In this document: piece after piece, positions 5,491-6,673 of the stretch
Layout of the letters: each line of letters starts with the position of its first letter
How positions within the stretch are numbered: position 1 is the first letter of the stretch
DNA from: JABFRJ01 sp964389095
GTDB lineage: Bacteria > Pseudomonadota > Alphaproteobacteria > Rhizobiales > Hyphomicrobiaceae
DNA: 6,673 nt
Reading direction: 5' to 3'
Assembly (NCBI GenBank): GCA_964389095.1
Contig: CAYMEB010000255.1
Span: 1-6,673, forward strand
Program-made: the position numbers and the translations under genes
The notes under the pieces: model-generated
What the model was told of the DNA's origin: nothing
The model's database searches: none
The model's input: only the letters and a program-made list of their open reading frames with translations

Positions 5491-6102
5491 TTCCTTGAGG
5501 CCTCGGCGGATGAGCTTGGCCACGTCGGCGCCGTCTCCGAGGTCCTGCATGGCGGCGGCGACGGCCTGGCTCGCCTGCATCGGCTGGTAACCGAGGTTGG
5601 TCAGCGCGGAGATGGCCTCGGCGGCGGCATTGCTCTCGGGGATCGGCGCATTGCCGCCCTTCGCGGAGACGGCAGCGGGGACATTGAGGCCGGCGACCGA
5701 CAATGCCGGCGCCTTGTCCTTCAGTTCCTGTACGATCCGCTGCGCCAGCTTCTTCCCGACACCCTGTGTCTGCTCGACGGCGGCCCAGTTGCCGAGCGCG
5801 ATCGCATTGGCGAGATCCTGCGGCGAGAGCGTGCCCAGCACGGCGAGGGCGACCTTCGCGCCGACGCCCTGGATGGTCTGGAGGGTGCGGAACCAGGTGC
5901 GTTCCACCTCGCTGGTGAAGCCGAAAAGCCGGATCGCATCCTCGCGGACGTGGGTGTCGATGGTCAGTGACGCGGTATCGCCGAGCTTGAGGTTGCGCAG
6001 GGTCCTGGCAGAGGCTTGGACTTCATAGCCGACGCCGTTGACGTCGATCACGAGGTGGCTCTCGCCGATGGCGTCGACCTTCCCGGTGAGCTTGCCGATC
6101 AT
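5479..6102 (-). CDS. ruvA: Holliday junction branch-migration protein RuvA
   Basis: RuvA tetramers bind four-way DNA junctions and load the RuvB motor for branch migration during recombination repair. The 207-residue product matches the family length of about 200. Domain I is an OB fold starting MIGKLTGKVD, with VDVNGVGYEV-like IDVNGVGYEVQ (19-29) and HVREDAIRLFGF (51-62). Domain II carries two helix-hairpin-helix DNA-binding motifs, TIQGVGAKVALAVL (76-89) and QTQGVGKKLAQRIV (111-124). A flexible linker (about 131-156) leads to domain III (157-207), which contacts RuvB: AISALTNLGYQPMQASQAV, ending RGLKELAR. ATG 6102 has GAGGGA 6 nt upstream. Longer in-frame extensions up to 6336 overlap ruvC and are not used. 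It follows ruvC by 23 nt in one operon. ruvB, usually next, is absent here. Confidence 0.97.
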   Translation of the reverse strand: MIGKLTGKVDAIGESHLVIDVNGVGYEVQASARTLRNLKLGDTASLTIDTHVREDAIRLFGFTSEVERTWFRTLQTIQGVGAKVALAVLGTLSPQDLANAIALGNWAAVEQTQGVGKKLAQRIVQELKDKAPALSVAGLNVPAAVSAKGGNAPIPESNAAAEAISALTNLGYQPMQASQAVAAAMQDLGDGADVAKLIRRGLKELAR

Positions 6103-6108
6103 AGCGTG

Positions 6109-6114
6109 TCCCTC
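6109..6114 (-). promoter_or_regulatory. Ribosome binding site fixing the ruvA start
   Basis: GAGGGA on the minus strand, in the 23-nt gap after the ruvC stop and 6 nt before ATG 6102. It supports the 207-residue RuvA rather than the longer open frame that reaches into ruvC. Confidence 0.75.
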
Positions 6115-6125
6115 GAGTCGAGCCG

Positions 6126-6647
6126 TCAGCCGGCCGCGGCGATCCGCGCGGCGATCGATCGTGCCGTGCCGCGATGGTTGGCGTGACAGATGGCGATCGC
6201 CAGGGCATCGGCTTCGTCGGCGCTCTCGAACTTCGCCTTGGGCAGTAACATCGAGACCATCATCTGGATCTGGCGCTTGTCGGCGTGGCCCGCGCCGATC
6301 ACAGTCTTCTTGACGAGATTGGGCGTGTACTCGCAAACCCTCAGTCCCGTCATGGCCGGCGCAAGAAGGGCGATGCCGCGGGCCTGGCCGAGCTTGAGAG
6401 TTGCGCGTGCGTTCTCATTGACGAAGGTTTCCTCGACGGCGGCCTCACGCGGCTGGAAGCTTGCGATCACGCTGGTCAGGCTCTGGAAAATCTCGCGCAA
6501 GCGCTGGGCAAGATCGTTGTCCACGTCGGCAGCGATCATGCCGCTGGCAACATAAGACAGGCGCACGCCGTCCGCCTCCACGATGCCCCAGCCGGTTCGG
6601 CGCAGGCCCGGGTCGATGCCGATGATGCGAATCATTTCCCTCGTCAT
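6126..6647 (-). CDS. ruvC: Crossover junction endodeoxyribonuclease RuvC
   Basis: RuvC is the dimeric, magnesium-dependent nuclease that cuts Holliday junctions symmetrically after RuvAB branch migration. The product is 173 residues, the same length as E. coli RuvC. The RNase H-like fold is clear: IRIIGIDPGLRRTGWGIVE holds the first catalytic Asp (D12); AAVEETFVNENARATLKLGQARG holds E72; and SADEADALAIAICH holds D144 and D147. These correspond to D7, E66, D138 and D141 of E. coli. The KLGQARG helix is conserved. The start is ATG 6647; an alternative ATG at 6635 would shorten it by four residues, and its purine-rich GAGGG lies too close to be decisive. Stop TGA at 6128-6126, then ruvA 23 nt on. 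Only 26 nt of upstream sequence are visible, so the promoter, or a preceding gene such as yebC, is outside the window. Confidence 0.97.
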   Translation of the reverse strand: MTREMIRIIGIDPGLRRTGWGIVEADGVRLSYVASGMIAADVDNDLAQRLREIFQSLTSVIASFQPREAAVEETFVNENARATLKLGQARGIALLAPAMTGLRVCEYTPNLVKKTVIGAGHADKRQIQMMVSMLLPKAKFESADEADALAIAICHANHRGTARSIAARIAAAG

Positions 6648-6673
6648 TGGCGCTGGATAGCACGGCGGCCGGC

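Noticed and set aside
6103..6336. N-terminal extension of ruvA up to 6336 (285 residues)
   Set aside because: It overlaps most of the ruvC 3' half in another frame, and the family start MIGKLTGKV has a good ribosome site.

Overview
The window is GC-rich chromosomal DNA, most likely from an alphaproteobacterium of the Hyphomicrobiales (Rhizobiales) type. This rests on the AapJ/AapP-type amino-acid transporter, the RuvC N-terminus (IRIIGIDPGLRRTGWG), and two outer-membrane beta-barrel proteins with the WYLRGD and TPYIGxGxGFA signatures common in that order. The taxonomic call is from protein resemblance only.

Layout. Positions 1-1345 (minus strand) carry an amino-acid ABC transporter ATPase (aapP-like) followed by the 5' part of its periplasmic binding protein (aapJ-like), which runs off the left edge. 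The binding protein has its own sigma70-type promoter (TTGACA, 17 bp, AATAAA) in the 167-bp gap, with a perfect 18-bp palindrome just downstream of the predicted transcription start. Positions 1346-1706 form the spacer to a divergent plus-strand pair of related outer-membrane protein genes (1707-2447 and 2743-3675). Both read through in one frame as complete signal peptide plus beta-barrel proteins, but they are interrupted by in-frame stops: TAA at 1908, TAA at 2115, and TAG at 3067. There is no visible frameshift. A 12-bp GC hairpin (3703-3732) separates them from a convergent minus-strand group: epmA (EF-P beta-lysylation) and, 7 nt downstream, a GNAT acetyltransferase translationally coupled to it. 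The right end carries ruvC and ruvA (Holliday-junction processing) on the minus strand. The usual next gene, ruvB, is not there; a 200-bp spacer and epmA follow instead.

Functionally these are four independent units: amino-acid uptake, surface proteins, translation-factor modification with an acetyltransferase, and recombination. The most unusual feature is the pair of neighbouring outer-membrane protein genes that keep their coding frame across three nonsense codons, while the other genes in the window are intact. Recent pseudogenization, consensus error and stop readthrough all remain open. I see no RNA genes, CRISPR array, insertion sequence or new defence-like system.
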